Shown: one piece after another, positions 46,051 through 55,811 of the stretch
Layout of the letters: each line of letters opens with the position of its first letter
Numbering within the stretch: position 1 is the first letter of the stretch
Source of the DNA: Stenotrophomonas sp. SAM-B
Lineage (GTDB): Bacteria > Pseudomonadota > Gammaproteobacteria > Xanthomonadales > Xanthomonadaceae
Length of the DNA: 64,000 nt
Assembly: GCF_013387485.1 (NCBI RefSeq)
Contig: NZ_JABBXB010000001.1
Location: 516,001 to 580,000, forward strand
Reading direction: 5' to 3'
Program-made: the position numbers and the translations under genes
Notes under the pieces: generated by a model
What the model was told of the DNA's origin: nothing
The model's input: only the letters and a program-made list of their open reading frames with translations
Databases searched by the model: none

Positions 46051-46329
46051 TCATGGCGATGTGGAGCCTGTGTGGCGGCGTTGGCTGCGGTGTTCGCCGA
46101 GCAGATGCGCGTGCTCGACCACGCCGAGGCGTTCGGCCAGGGAGGCCAGACGATCGCAGACGGCAACGTGATGGTGCGGATGGGACCGCGTCAACTCATC
46201 CTGGATCGCCTGGTAGGCATCCCAGAAAGGCGCGGCGTTGTGGTGGCGTGCGTAGTGCACCTGCAGTCTTTCCCACGCGTCCATCAACGCAGGTTCGACG
46301 GAGGAGGTGCGGCGGGTTTGGGCATGCAT
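46051..46329 (-). CDS. Unknown small histidine-rich protein
   Basis: 92 aa from the ATG at 46329, with a strong ribosome site GAGGAG in front. Rich in His (HYARHHNAAP, SHPHHHVAVCD, VEHAHLLGEH) with one Cys, so metal binding is possible, but no known motif is matched. It is helical by appearance with no export signal. It is the first gene of a possible two-gene unit. Confidence 0.5.
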   Translation of the reverse strand: MHAQTRRTSSVEPALMDAWERLQVHYARHHNAAPFWDAYQAIQDELTRSHPHHHVAVCDRLASLAERLGVVEHAHLLGEHRSQRRHTGSTSP

Positions 46330-46550
46330 GACGTCTCCTCGACGATGGTGCCCCCTGTGCAACCACCTTAAGACGTTCATGCAGCGCCGTTGTTAGCACC
46401 GCGTGTTCGCAGTGCCCGGCAACGGTCGACGGCGCGTGACGGCGTCACGCGCAGACACCCACGGCACAGGGGCCTGCACCCCGGCCGTGTCACTGAAGCA
46501 TTCAGAACGTTGCAGCGCCCGCGCGCGCCGCAAGGGGAGCGCGCGGGGCT

Positions 46551-46574
46551 CTTTCGCGCGGATCCGCGCGAAAG
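46551..46574. repeat. 24-bp perfect palindrome
   Basis: CTTTCGCGCG, GATC, CGCGCGAAAG: perfect arms 10 bp downstream of the cytosine deaminase stop. It may form a terminator hairpin for that gene, although no T-run follows. The rest of the 254-bp gap (46330-46583) holds GC-rich non-coding DNA with no other clear site. Confidence 0.6.
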
Positions 46575-46583
46575 GGGGCGTAC

Positions 46584-47036
46584 TTACTCGCCGATGTCTT
46601 CGTTCCAGACCTCGGGATGGGCGTTGATGAAGCCGCCGAGCAGGTCGATGCAGGCCTGGCTCTGCATGTCGATCACCGTGACGCCGTTCTCGCGCAGCCA
46701 GTCGATGCCGCCCTGGAAGGTGACCGATTCGCCGACCACGACGGTGCCGATGTTGAACTGGCGGACCAGCCCGCTGCAGTACCAGCAGGGGGCCAGGGTG
46801 GTGACCATGATGGTGTCCTGGTACCGGCGTTGGCGGCCCGCCTTGCGGAACGCATCGGTCTCGCCGTGCACGGACGGGTCGCCCTCCTGCACGCGGCGGT
46901 TGTGGCCGCAGCCGAGCAGGCGGCCATCGTTGTGGTACAGCGCGGCGCCGATCGGGATGCCGCCTTCGGCCAGGCCCTGACGGGCTTCGGCGATGGCGGT
47001 CTCGAGCAGGGCGGCGTAGTCGGGGGTGGTGATCAT
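46584..47036 (-). CDS. Cytosine deaminase, fungal (Fcy1) type
   Basis: 150 aa. A CDA-fold zinc deaminase with HGETDAF (zinc His and catalytic Glu) and [11 protein letters not shown] (two zinc Cys). Similarity to yeast Fcy1 runs along the whole chain: [28 protein letters not shown] (in pieces), HGE, and a C-terminus WNEDIGE that matches the yeast ending. The E. coli cytosine deaminase CodA is an unrelated amidohydrolase. It probably converts cytosine to uracil for pyrimidine salvage. Start: the ATG at 47036; the frame is open far upstream into ubiE. Confidence 0.87.
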   Translation of the reverse strand: MITTPDYAALLETAIAEARQGLAEGGIPIGAALYHNDGRLLGCGHNRRVQEGDPSVHGETDAFRKAGRQRRYQDTIMVTTLAPCWYCSGLVRQFNIGTVVVGESVTFQGGIDWLRENGVTVIDMQSQACIDLLGGFINAHPEVWNEDIGE

Positions 47037-47102
47037 GCGCAATCCAGGGACGTGAAGGCCTTCATCATAGTGGGCGGCCTGCCGCAACGGCGCCGGCGGT
47101 GC

Positions 47103-47108
47103 GATAAT
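47103..47108 (+). promoter_or_regulatory. -10 element 6 bp ahead of ubiE (possible leaderless mRNA)
   Basis: GATAAT, then CGTCCC, then the ATG at 47115. There is no ribosome site, and the expected transcription start falls at the ATG. Confidence 0.45.
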
Positions 47109-47114
47109 CGTCCC

Positions 47115-47876
47115 ATGAGCGAATCCCCCTACAAGACTGGCACCACCCATTTCGGCTTCCGCGATGTCGCTGCGAAGGACAAGCAGAAGCTGGTGGGCGA
47201 AGTGTTCACCTCGGTCGCGCGCAGCTACGACCTGATGAACGATCTGATGAGCCTGGGCATCCACCGGGCGTGGAAGCGCTACTACGTAGCCACCGCGCAG
47301 GTGAAGCCGGGCGACCGCGTGCTCGACCTGGCCGGCGGCACCGGTGACATCGCCGCGCTGATCAAGGAGCGGGTCGGCGACGAGGGTGAAGTGGTGCTGG
47401 GCGACATCAACGCCGGCATGCTCTCGGTGGGCCGCGACCGGCTGACCAACCGCGGCCTGGTCGCGGGCCTGAACTACGTCCAGTGCAACGCCGAAGCACT
47501 GCCGTTCCCGGATGCGAGCTTCGACCTGGTCACGATCGCCTTCGGCCTGCGCAACGTCACCGACAAGGAAGCCGGCCTGCGCGAGATGCACCGCGTCCTC
47601 AAGGTGGGCGGCCAGGCACGCGTGCTGGAATTCTCAGAGGTCACCGCGGACTGGTTCAAGCCGATCTACGATTTCCACTCGTTCAAGATCCTGCCGAAGC
47701 TGGGCCAGCTGTTCGCGCGCGATGGCGACAGCTACCAGTACCTGGCCGAGAGCATCCGCAAGCATCCGCCGCAGGAGCAGCTCAAGGCGATGATGGCCGA
47801 TGCCGGTTTCGAGCGGTGCCATTACAAGAACCTGACCGGCGGGATCGTCTCGATCCACTCCGGCTACAAGCTCTGA
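47115..47876 (+). CDS. ubiE: Ubiquinone/menaquinone C-methyltransferase
   Basis: 253 aa. SAM-dependent methyltransferase of quinone biosynthesis. [25 protein letters not shown] (as [12 protein letters not shown]) is the UbiE signature; motif I is [14 protein letters not shown], followed by [15 protein letters not shown] and FGLRNVTD. Full length, C-terminus [12 protein letters not shown]. It is divergent from the deaminase gene. Confidence 0.97.
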   Translation: MSESPYKTGTTHFGFRDVAAKDKQKLVGEVFTSVARSYDLMNDLMSLGIHRAWKRYYVATAQVKPGDRVLDLAGGTGDIAALIKERVGDEGEVVLGDINAGMLSVGRDRLTNRGLVAGLNYVQCNAEALPFPDASFDLVTIAFGLRNVTDKEAGLREMHRVLKVGGQARVLEFSEVTADWFKPIYDFHSFKILPKLGQLFARDGDSYQYLAESIRKHPPQEQLKAMMADAGFERCHYKNLTGGIVSIHSGYKL

Positions 47877-47977
47877 CGCTTCGCGCAGCCAACTGAATGC
47901 GCAGACCGTCACGTACGGCCTGCGCGCGGTCCCGGGACAGGGGTAAACTGGTCGTTTCACCCCGATCGGTCCCGTTC

Positions 47978-49918
47978 ATGCGATCTCCGTTCCTGTTGAT
48001 TCCCCTGGCCGTCGCCCTGGCGTCCGGCTGCTCCAAAGAACCGGCGGCTCCGACCGTCGATCCCACTGCCAATGCGCCGGCGGGCACTGCCATGAAAGCG
48101 GACAGCCGCAGCCACGATGAAAGCTCGTACGCCGAGCCGGACAAGGTGGTCGTCAAGGACCTCGCGCTGGATCTGAAGCTGGATTTCGACAGCAAGCAGA
48201 TCGGTGGCACCGCGACCTACACCCTGGAGTGGAAGGACAAGGCCGCCAAGCAACTGGTGCTGGACACCCGCGAGCTGAGCGTGGAGAAGGTCGAGGCGAT
48301 CGCCGCCGACGGCAAGACCGCGCCGCTGCCCTTCGTGCTGGCCCCGGCCGACAAGGTGTTCGGCAGCAAGCTGAGCATCGAGACCCCGGACCAGCCGGCC
48401 AAGGTCGTGATCACGTATCACACCGCACCGACCGCCTCGGGCCTGCAGTGGCTGGAGCCGTCGATGACGGAGGGCAAGAAGCTGCCCTTCATGTTCAGCC
48501 AGTCGCAGGCGATCCACGCCCGTTCCTGGGTGCCGCTGCAGGACACCCCGAGCGTGCGCTTCACCTACAGCGCGCATGTGGTCTCGCGCCCGGACGTGAT
48601 GGTGCTGATGAGCGCCGACAACGATCCCAAGGCCGCGCGTGATGGTGATTACACCTTCAAGATGCCGCAACCGATCCCGTCCTACCTGCTGGCCATCGCC
48701 GCCGGCGACCTGGTGTTCGAGCCGATCTCCGGCCGCTCCGGGGTGTGGGCCGAACCGACCATGGTCGGCGAGGCCGCCAAGGAATTCGAAGACACCGAGA
48801 AGATGATCGGCGCCGCCGAGAAGCTCTACGGTGAGTACCGTTGGGGCCGCTACGACATGCTGGTGCTGCCGCCGTCGTTCCCGTTCGGTGGCATGGAAAA
48901 CCCGCGCCTGACCTTCGCCACCCCGACCGTGATCGTCGGCGACAAGTCGCTGGTCTCGCTGGTCGCCCACGAATTGGCGCACAGCTGGTCGGGCAACCTG
49001 GTGACCAACGCCAGCTGGAAGGACATCTGGCTCAACGAAGGCTTCACCACCTACGTGCAGGGCCGCATCACCGAGGCGCTGTACGGCCAGGAAATGGCCG
49101 AGATGGAGCGCGAGATCGACCAGAACGATCTGCTCGCCGAAGTGAAGGACATGAGCCCGGCCGACCAGGCCCTGGCGCTGCCGCCGCTGAGCGAGCGTGA
49201 TCCGGACGAGGCACTGAGCAACGTGGCCTACGTCAAGGGTTCGTGGTTCCTGCAGTTCCTGGAGCAGCGCTTCGGCCGCGAGACCTTCGATCCGTTCCTG
49301 CGCGGCTGGTTCGATGACCACGCCTTCCAGAGCGCCAACACCGACCAGTTCGTCGAATACCTGAAGAAGAACCTGCTGTCCAAGAAGCCTGGCGCCGTCA
49401 CCGATGCCGAGCTGAAGGCATGGCTGGACGAGCCGGGCATTCCGTCGTTCGCGACCAAGGCCCGCTCGCGCAACTTCTCCATCGTGGATACCGCACGCAT
49501 CGCGTGGCAGGGCAGCAACACGTTGCCGAATGCGCAGATCACCGGCGAGTGGGGCACCCAGGAATGGGTGCACTTCATCGACGGTCTGGGCAAGACCCTG
49601 CCGGTCGAGAAGCTGGCTGCGCTGGACAAGGCCTACCACTTCACCGGCACGGCCAACGGCGAGATCGCGATGCGCTGGTATCCGCTGGCGATCCGCAGCG
49701 GCTACAGCGAAGCGAACGAGGCCGCCGGTGCGTTCATCGAGCGCGTTGGCCGCCGCAAGCTGATCCTGCCGATCTACGCCGAACTGGTGAAGACGCCGGA
49801 AGGCCTGGCCTTTGCCAAGGCGGCCTTCGCCAAGGCGAAGCCGGGGTATCACCCGATCACCACCGGCTCGGTCCAGGACATGCTGGACAAGGCCGAGGCG
49901 GGCACGGCCAAGCCGTAA
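47978..49918 (+). CDS. M1 family aminopeptidase lipoprotein
   Basis: 646 aa. Lipobox LASGC after a short signal peptide (start MRSPFLLIP). The M1 motifs are complete: GGMENPRLTF, HELAHSW (His331, Glu332, His335) and the third ligand Glu354 in NEGFTTY. Domain order (N-terminal beta, catalytic, C-terminal alpha) is that of leukotriene A4 hydrolase-like enzymes. It removes N-terminal residues from peptides in the periplasm or on the cell surface. Terminator follows at 49947. Confidence 0.94.
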   Translation: MRSPFLLIPLAVALASGCSKEPAAPTVDPTANAPAGTAMKADSRSHDESSYAEPDKVVVKDLALDLKLDFDSKQIGGTATYTLEWKDKAAKQLVLDTRELSVEKVEAIAADGKTAPLPFVLAPADKVFGSKLSIETPDQPAKVVITYHTAPTASGLQWLEPSMTEGKKLPFMFSQSQAIHARSWVPLQDTPSVRFTYSAHVVSRPDVMVLMSADNDPKAARDGDYTFKMPQPIPSYLLAIAAGDLVFEPISGRSGVWAEPTMVGEAAKEFEDTEKMIGAAEKLYGEYRWGRYDMLVLPPSFPFGGMENPRLTFATPTVIVGDKSLVSLVAHELAHSWSGNLVTNASWKDIWLNEGFTTYVQGRITEALYGQEMAEMEREIDQNDLLAEVKDMSPADQALALPPLSERDPDEALSNVAYVKGSWFLQFLEQRFGRETFDPFLRGWFDDHAFQSANTDQFVEYLKKNLLSKKPGAVTDAELKAWLDEPGIPSFATKARSRNFSIVDTARIAWQGSNTLPNAQITGEWGTQEWVHFIDGLGKTLPVEKLAALDKAYHFTGTANGEIAMRWYPLAIRSGYSEANEAAGAFIERVGRRKLILPIYAELVKTPEGLAFAKAAFAKAKPGYHPITTGSVQDMLDKAEAGTAKP

Positions 49919-49946
49919 TCGCCAGACGCATCGGTTGAACGAAAAA

Positions 49947-49970
49947 CGGCGGGGAAACCCGCCGTTTTTT
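49947..49970. terminator. Bidirectional Rho-independent terminator
   Basis: CGGCGGG, loop GAAA, CCCGCCG flanked by A-run on the left and T-run on the right, between two convergent genes. Confidence 0.9.
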
Positions 49971-49989
49971 CATGCCTCGGCGCCAGCGC

Positions 49990-50610
49990 TCACACCGCGC
50001 GCACCGCCAGGAACATGTCCACGCAGTCGTGCATCACCTGGTGCTGCTGCGCCGGCGCCAGCGGTGGCTGGCCGAAGGTGATCTGCGGCCAGAACGCAAA
50101 CGCTTTGAGCATCGCCTGCAACTGGTGGGCCGCCTCGGCGGGCGGCATCTCCGCGCGCAGCCGGCCATCGGCCTGGGCGGCGCGGATCCAGCCGGTCAGG
50201 CCTTCTTCCTTCTCGGCCAGCTTGTCCATCATCGCGCGCGCCCGTTCGGGCGTATGCACCAGCTCGGCCATCGCCACCCGGGACAGATCGATGAAGCCGG
50301 GGTCGTCGAGCAGGCGCATCTTCCGCGCCGCGAACACCAGCAACTGATCGCGCAGCGGCCGTGCCGGATCGTACGGCACGACATCCATCGCCTGGCTGGC
50401 CTCGAACAGCTGCCACAGGATCGCGGTGAACAGTTCGTCCTTGCTGGCGAAGTGGTTGTAGACGGTGCGCTTGGATACCTCGGCCGTGGCCGCGATGCGG
50501 TCCATGCTGGTGCCGGCGAAGCCGAACGTGCGGAACTCGGCTACCGCCGCTTCGAGGATGGCCGCGCGCTTGCGGTCGGTCAGGCGGGCAGGGCGGTCGG
50601 AGGGGCTCAT
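49990..50610 (-). CDS. TetR/AcrR-family repressor
   Basis: 206 aa. The N-terminal HTH (FAGTSMDRIAATAEVSKRTVYNHFASKDELF in pieces, VSKRTVYNHF) is followed by the AcrR-type C-terminal domain. It is divergent from the metallo-beta-lactamase-fold gene; the gap contains a perfect 22-bp operator-like repeat, so it probably represses that gene and itself. The inducer is unknown. Confidence 0.92.
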   Translation of the reverse strand: MSPSDRPARLTDRKRAAILEAAVAEFRTFGFAGTSMDRIAATAEVSKRTVYNHFASKDELFTAILWQLFEASQAMDVVPYDPARPLRDQLLVFAARKMRLLDDPGFIDLSRVAMAELVHTPERARAMMDKLAEKEEGLTGWIRAAQADGRLRAEMPPAEAAHQLQAMLKAFAFWPQITFGQPPLAPAQQHQVMHDCVDMFLAVRAV

Positions 50611-50651
50611 GCCGCCATTTTACACCGTTCAGTTTACTTTTCGGAAAAGGC

Positions 50652-50673
50652 AAGTACACTCGCCGGTGTACTT
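50652..50673. promoter_or_regulatory. Operator of the TetR regulator
   Basis: AAGTACAC, TCGCCG, GTGTACTT: perfect 8-bp arms in the divergent gap. A second, looser copy (TTTACACCG with AGTTTACTT) lies just upstream at 50627-50641. TACACT-like arms are typical of AcrR/TetR operators. Confidence 0.7.
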
Positions 50674-50689
50674 TCCAGGGCAAGCCCCG

Positions 50690-51787
50690 ATGACGCGTCG
50701 CCTGCCTCGATTCCTCCTCCTTCTGACGGTATTGATCGCCATGTCCATTGGCCTGTTGACCTGCGGTGCCCGCCCGGCTGCCGCCTATGACCAGTCGCCG
50801 CAGTTCGGCGACGGGCGCTTCCACAATCCCGTCGGCAAGAGCGCGCTCGGCTTCGTCGGCACGCTGGGCGTGATGTGGAAGTTCCTGTTCGACAAGCCGG
50901 CCGATGCCAGCCCGCTGGCGCCGATCCCGGTGCAGGCGCTGACCCGCCAGGCCCTGCTCGACGCGCCCGATGACAGCCTCTGGCGGTTGGGGCACTCGAC
51001 GATGCTGATGAAGCTGGACGACCATTTCTGGCTGACCGACCCGGTGTTCGCCGAGCGCGCCTCGCCGATGTCGTTCATGGGGCCCAAGCGGTTCCACGCC
51101 CCGCCGTTGAGCATCGACGAACTGCCGCCCATCACCGGCGTGATCATCTCCCACGACCATTACGATCACCTCGACCACGCGGCCATCCTCGCGCTCGCGC
51201 CGAAGGTGCAGCACTTCGTCACCGCGCTCGGCGTGGGTGACCGTTTGATCGGGTGGGGCGTGCCGGCGGCGAAGGTGGTGCAGCTGGACTGGTGGCAGGA
51301 CACCCGCGTGGAAGGCCTGAAGATCGTCGCGACCCCGGCCCAGCATTTTTCCGGCCGCACCCTCGCCGACGGCAACCGCACGTTGTGGGCCTCGTGGGTG
51401 ATCGACACCGGGCATACCCGCATCTTCTTCAGCGGTGACACCGGCTACTTCGATGGCTTTGCCCGCATCGGCGAGCGCTACGGCCCGTTCGACCTGACCA
51501 TGATCGAGACCGGCGCCTACGATGCGCAGTGGCCGGACGTGCACATGCAGCCCGAACAGAGCCTGCAGGCGCACCTGGACGTGCGCGGCAAGGTGATGAT
51601 GCCGATCCACAACGGCACCTTCGACCTCGCGCTGCACCCGTGGACCGAACCGTTCGAACGCATCACCACGCTGGCGCAGGAACAGGGCGTGGCGCTGACC
51701 GCGCCGCACATGGGCGAACGCCTGGATATCCGCGCACCGGCACCCTCCACCCAGTGGTGGCGGGAAGGGCAGCCGGCCACGCCGTGA
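50690..51787 (+). CDS. Metallo-beta-lactamase-fold hydrolase (UlaG/NAPE-PLD-like), exported
   Basis: 365 aa from the ATG at 50690. It has an N-terminal hydrophobic signal (FLLLLTVLIAMSIGLLTC; the Cys near residue 25 could be lipidated but the box is not ideal). Metal motif HDHYDHLD, then GAYDAQWPDVHMQPEQ and HNGTFDLALHPW. The relatives include NAPE-PLD, a phospholipase D, and UlaG lactonases. The substrate is unknown; control by the neighbouring TetR suggests a response to a membrane-active compound (inference). Confidence 0.88.
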   Translation: MTRRLPRFLLLLTVLIAMSIGLLTCGARPAAAYDQSPQFGDGRFHNPVGKSALGFVGTLGVMWKFLFDKPADASPLAPIPVQALTRQALLDAPDDSLWRLGHSTMLMKLDDHFWLTDPVFAERASPMSFMGPKRFHAPPLSIDELPPITGVIISHDHYDHLDHAAILALAPKVQHFVTALGVGDRLIGWGVPAAKVVQLDWWQDTRVEGLKIVATPAQHFSGRTLADGNRTLWASWVIDTGHTRIFFSGDTGYFDGFARIGERYGPFDLTMIETGAYDAQWPDVHMQPEQSLQAHLDVRGKVMMPIHNGTFDLALHPWTEPFERITTLAQEQGVALTAPHMGERLDIRAPAPSTQWWREGQPATP

Positions 51788-51881
51788 CGTTGGCGCCGAA
51801 CGGCGTCGTGCCGGCATGACGCGCTTGGCGATAAAGTAGGCGCAGGCGCCTGGCGCGCCATCGTCCAACACGGAGCACCCA

Positions 51882-52613
51882 ATGAAGCGACTGATCCTGG
51901 TAGTGGCCTGCGCCTTCGCGCTGGCCGCCTGCAGCAATCCCGAGGCCGAGCGCCAGGCGCAGGAAGCCGCCGCGGCCGCCGCCAAGGCGCAGCAGGAAGA
52001 GAAGGCCGAAGGCGTGGCCAAGCAGTACGACATGGCCGTCGCCGCGCAGGATTGGGAGCGCGCGCGCATCCACGGCGGCTCGCTGCTGGATCAGTACAAG
52101 GACACCGACGTGGCTGCCCGGATCGAACCGGGCTACGCCGAGGTCAAGGCCAAGGCTGAAGCCGCGCGCGAGACGCGCCGCCTGCAGGCGCTGTGGCAGT
52201 ACAACAAGATCCCGGTCGGGACCAAGGGCATCCAGGCCTCCGCGCAGATCTACAGCAAGGAGCGGGTGGATGTGGACGGCAGCGGTGCCAAGCCGGTGCA
52301 GCTGGTCTTCCGCGACCATCCCGAGTGGAAGCGCCACGCCTACCTCGTGCTGCAGGCCGGCGATTTCCGCTGCCCGAAGTGCCAGGTCAACGTGACCGTC
52401 GACGACGGCAAGCCGGTCGCGATGGCGGCCTGGCGCCCGGATACCGATGAGGCGATCGCGATGTTCATCACCGACCAGAAGGCGCTGTGGAACCTGGCCC
52501 GCAAGGCCAAGGTGATCAGCATCGAATTCCCGGTCAAGGCCGGCGGCACGCGAACAGCCGTATTCGAGACCGGCGGCGTGGACGCCAGCCAGATGCCGCA
52601 GTGGTGGCAGTAA
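51882..52613 (+). CDS. Unknown lipoprotein
   Basis: 243 aa. Lipobox LAAC at the end of a clear signal peptide (MKRLILVVACAFALAAC). Then a charged, Ala/Glu-rich coiled-coil segment (about 25-110), and a C-terminal beta-rich domain with a CxxC pair (FRCPKCQVNVTVDDG) that could bind zinc or form a disulphide. The family is not recognised. The end overlaps the start of the HAD gene. Confidence 0.75.
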   Translation: MKRLILVVACAFALAACSNPEAERQAQEAAAAAAKAQQEEKAEGVAKQYDMAVAAQDWERARIHGGSLLDQYKDTDVAARIEPGYAEVKAKAEAARETRRLQALWQYNKIPVGTKGIQASAQIYSKERVDVDGSGAKPVQLVFRDHPEWKRHAYLVLQAGDFRCPKCQVNVTVDDGKPVAMAAWRPDTDEAIAMFITDQKALWNLARKAKVISIEFPVKAGGTRTAVFETGGVDASQMPQWWQ

Positions 52614-53221
52614 GCGGCCTGCCGGCCATCCGTCACTGGGTGTTCGACATGGACGGTACGCTGACCGTGGCGGTGCATGATTTCCAGCGCATCAAACGCG
52701 AGCTCGCGATCCCGCAGGAAGACGACATCCTGACCCACCTCGCCGCGCTGCCGGCCGAGGTGGCGGCGGAGAAGCATGACTGGCTGCTGGCACACGAACG
52801 CGCGCTGGCAGAGCACGCGCAGGCCGCTCCCGGTGCCGTGGCCCTGGTACGCGCGCTGCACGGTGCGGGCTGCCGGCTGGGCATCCTGACCCGCAACGCG
52901 CGCGAACTGGCCGAACTGACGCTGCAGGCGATCGGTATAGGGGACATGTTCGCCACCGACGACATCATCGGCCGCGACGAAGCCCAGCCCAAACCGTCAC
53001 CGGCCGGGCTGCAGTACTTCGTCGAGCGCTGGCAGGCAGCGCCCGCCCGGATGGTGATGGTCGGCGATCACCGTTTCGACCTCGAATGCGGCCGCGCCGC
53101 CGGTACCCGCACCCTGCTCGTCAACACGCCGGACAACCCGTGGCCGGGCCTGGCGTGCTGGCATCTGGCCGACTGCGGCGAGGTGTTGGCGGCGTGGGAA
53201 GGGAAGCGGGTTTCGGCCTGA
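52601..53221 (+). CDS. HAD-superfamily phosphatase
   Basis: 206 aa from a GTG at 52601 (a second GTG follows at once; the frame is open further upstream). HAD motif I is FDMDGTLT (two Asp), motif II LTRN, motif III Lys in KPSPAGL, and motif IV GDHRFDLE. The cap is the helical C1 type (about 20-85). This is the phosphoglycolate phosphatase/YqaB-like branch with small phosphorylated substrates. It overlaps the upstream lipoprotein by 13 bp. Confidence 0.85.
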   Translation: MVAVSGLPAIRHWVFDMDGTLTVAVHDFQRIKRELAIPQEDDILTHLAALPAEVAAEKHDWLLAHERALAEHAQAAPGAVALVRALHGAGCRLGILTRNARELAELTLQAIGIGDMFATDDIIGRDEAQPKPSPAGLQYFVERWQAAPARMVMVGDHRFDLECGRAAGTRTLLVNTPDNPWPGLACWHLADCGEVLAAWEGKRVSA

Positions 53222-53273
53222 TCGCAGCGGACAAGGCCTGTCGCATGCTCAACCGGCGACGGACCTGAAAAGC

Positions 53274-53296
53274 AGCCAGGCATGGCCTGGCTCTAC
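53274..53296 (-). repeat. SMAG-type REP element
   Basis: Minus-strand reading: GTAG, AGCCAGGC, loop CAT, GCCTGGCT: a perfect 8-bp stem behind GTAG, between the HAD gene and the kinase gene. Confidence 0.75.
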
Positions 53297-53327
53297 CCTC
53301 ATCCCCCCGATTTCCCTCTGGTGGAGA

Positions 53328-53350
53328 GCCCCCTTGATGTTCAAGGGGGC
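53328..53350. terminator. Perfect hairpin between convergent genes
   Basis: GCCCCCTTGA, TGT, TCAAGGGGGC: a 10-bp perfect stem lying between the convergent HAD and kinase genes. It probably ends one or both messages. Confidence 0.55.
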
Positions 53351-53394
53351 GCGCCAACGGCGCGGGGTTCAGGTGGAATGCGCGGGCAATTCGG

Positions 53395-54333
53395 TTACGC
53401 GCTTAGCGCGTAGCCGAATTGCTGCTTGAACTGCTCATTGAACTCATCAAACGTGAAGCGCTGGTTCTGGGTGCCCGGGTGCTCGACCTTCAGCGCGCCC
53501 ATCAGGTTGCCCATGCGGCCGATGGTCAGCCAGTCGTAGCCCTTCTCGATGCCGTAGATCAGGCCGGCGCGGAAGGCGTCGCCGCAGCCGGTCGGGTCGA
53601 CCACGCGGCGCTCGTGCGCCGGCGGGATGTCATAGGTCTTTTCCGGGGTGTGGATGACCGCGCCCTTCGGGCCACGGGTGGTGATGTAGGCCTTGACCCG
53701 GCTCACGATCTCCTTTTCATCCCAGCCGGTGCGTTCCTGCAGCAGGTTGGACTCGTAGTCGTTGACCACGACGTAGTCGGCCTGTTCGATGAAGGTGCGC
53801 AGCTCCGGGCCGTTGAACAGCGGCATGGCCTGGCCCGGGTCGAAGATGAACGGCACGCCGCCTTCGAAGAATTCCTGCGAGTTCTGGATCATGCCCTCGC
53901 GCCCGTCCGGGCCGACCAGGCCCAGGGTCACGCCCGGCACGTCCTTCACGTGGTTCTCGTAGGACCGCATCATCGCGCCCGGGTGGAAGGCGGTGATCTG
54001 GTTGTTGTCGTGGTCGGTGGTGATGAACGCCTGCGGGGTGAACAGCTCGTCGATCACCTTGACCCGGCTCAGGTCGATGCCTAGGCCCTGGAAGTACTCG
54101 CGGTACGGGCCGAAGTCCGAGCCCACGGTGCCCATCGGGATCGGCTCGCCGCCCAGCAGGTACAGGTTGTAGGCGATGTTGCCTGCGCAACCGCCGAATT
54201 CACGACGCATGCGCGGCACCAGGAACGACACATTCAGGATGTGCACCTTGTCCGGCAGGATGTGATTCTTGAACTGGTCCGGAAACACCATGATGGTGTC
54301 GAAGGCAAGAGAACCACAGATCAAAGCGGACAT
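53395..54333 (-). CDS. PfkB-family sugar kinase, adenosine kinase-like
   Basis: 312 aa from the ATG at 54333 (MSALICGSLAFDTIM). It has GGCAGNIAYNLYLLGG, the catalytic motif DPTGCGDAFRAG (Asp base) and ATP-binding GPKGAVIHTP. The N-terminus ICGSLAFDTIM and the absence of typical fructokinase marks fit the adenosine kinase branch known from Xanthomonas. It phosphorylates adenosine to AMP if that assignment holds; ribokinase-type activity is the alternative. Confidence 0.85.
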   Translation of the reverse strand: MSALICGSLAFDTIMVFPDQFKNHILPDKVHILNVSFLVPRMRREFGGCAGNIAYNLYLLGGEPIPMGTVGSDFGPYREYFQGLGIDLSRVKVIDELFTPQAFITTDHDNNQITAFHPGAMMRSYENHVKDVPGVTLGLVGPDGREGMIQNSQEFFEGGVPFIFDPGQAMPLFNGPELRTFIEQADYVVVNDYESNLLQERTGWDEKEIVSRVKAYITTRGPKGAVIHTPEKTYDIPPAHERRVVDPTGCGDAFRAGLIYGIEKGYDWLTIGRMGNLMGALKVEHPGTQNQRFTFDEFNEQFKQQFGYALSA

Positions 54334-54470
54334 CGAGTAAGGCCTATGCGGAAGGGAGTTTGAGGCCCGTCTGGCGGGCAACGAAACGGCGCCTCGCGGC
54401 GCCCTGCGGCGCAAAGGTTAACGGGTGAGGCGGCTTTGGGCCAGAACCCGGGCTGTCCGGATTGGCCTGA

Positions 54471-55655
<1,185 letters not shown>

Positions 55656-55811
55656 GCCGTACCGGCCGTGTATCGTAGACACGCCTCTGCGGCGTGATGC
55701 CTCCGGTGTGCCCCGCTCACCGGGCGTCACCCCGCCGGGGCGTTGTCGCATGCTGTTCCCGCTGCGCTCTCGTTCCGCGCGCTTCATCCACACTTTTCCC
55801 AGTCGACGCCT

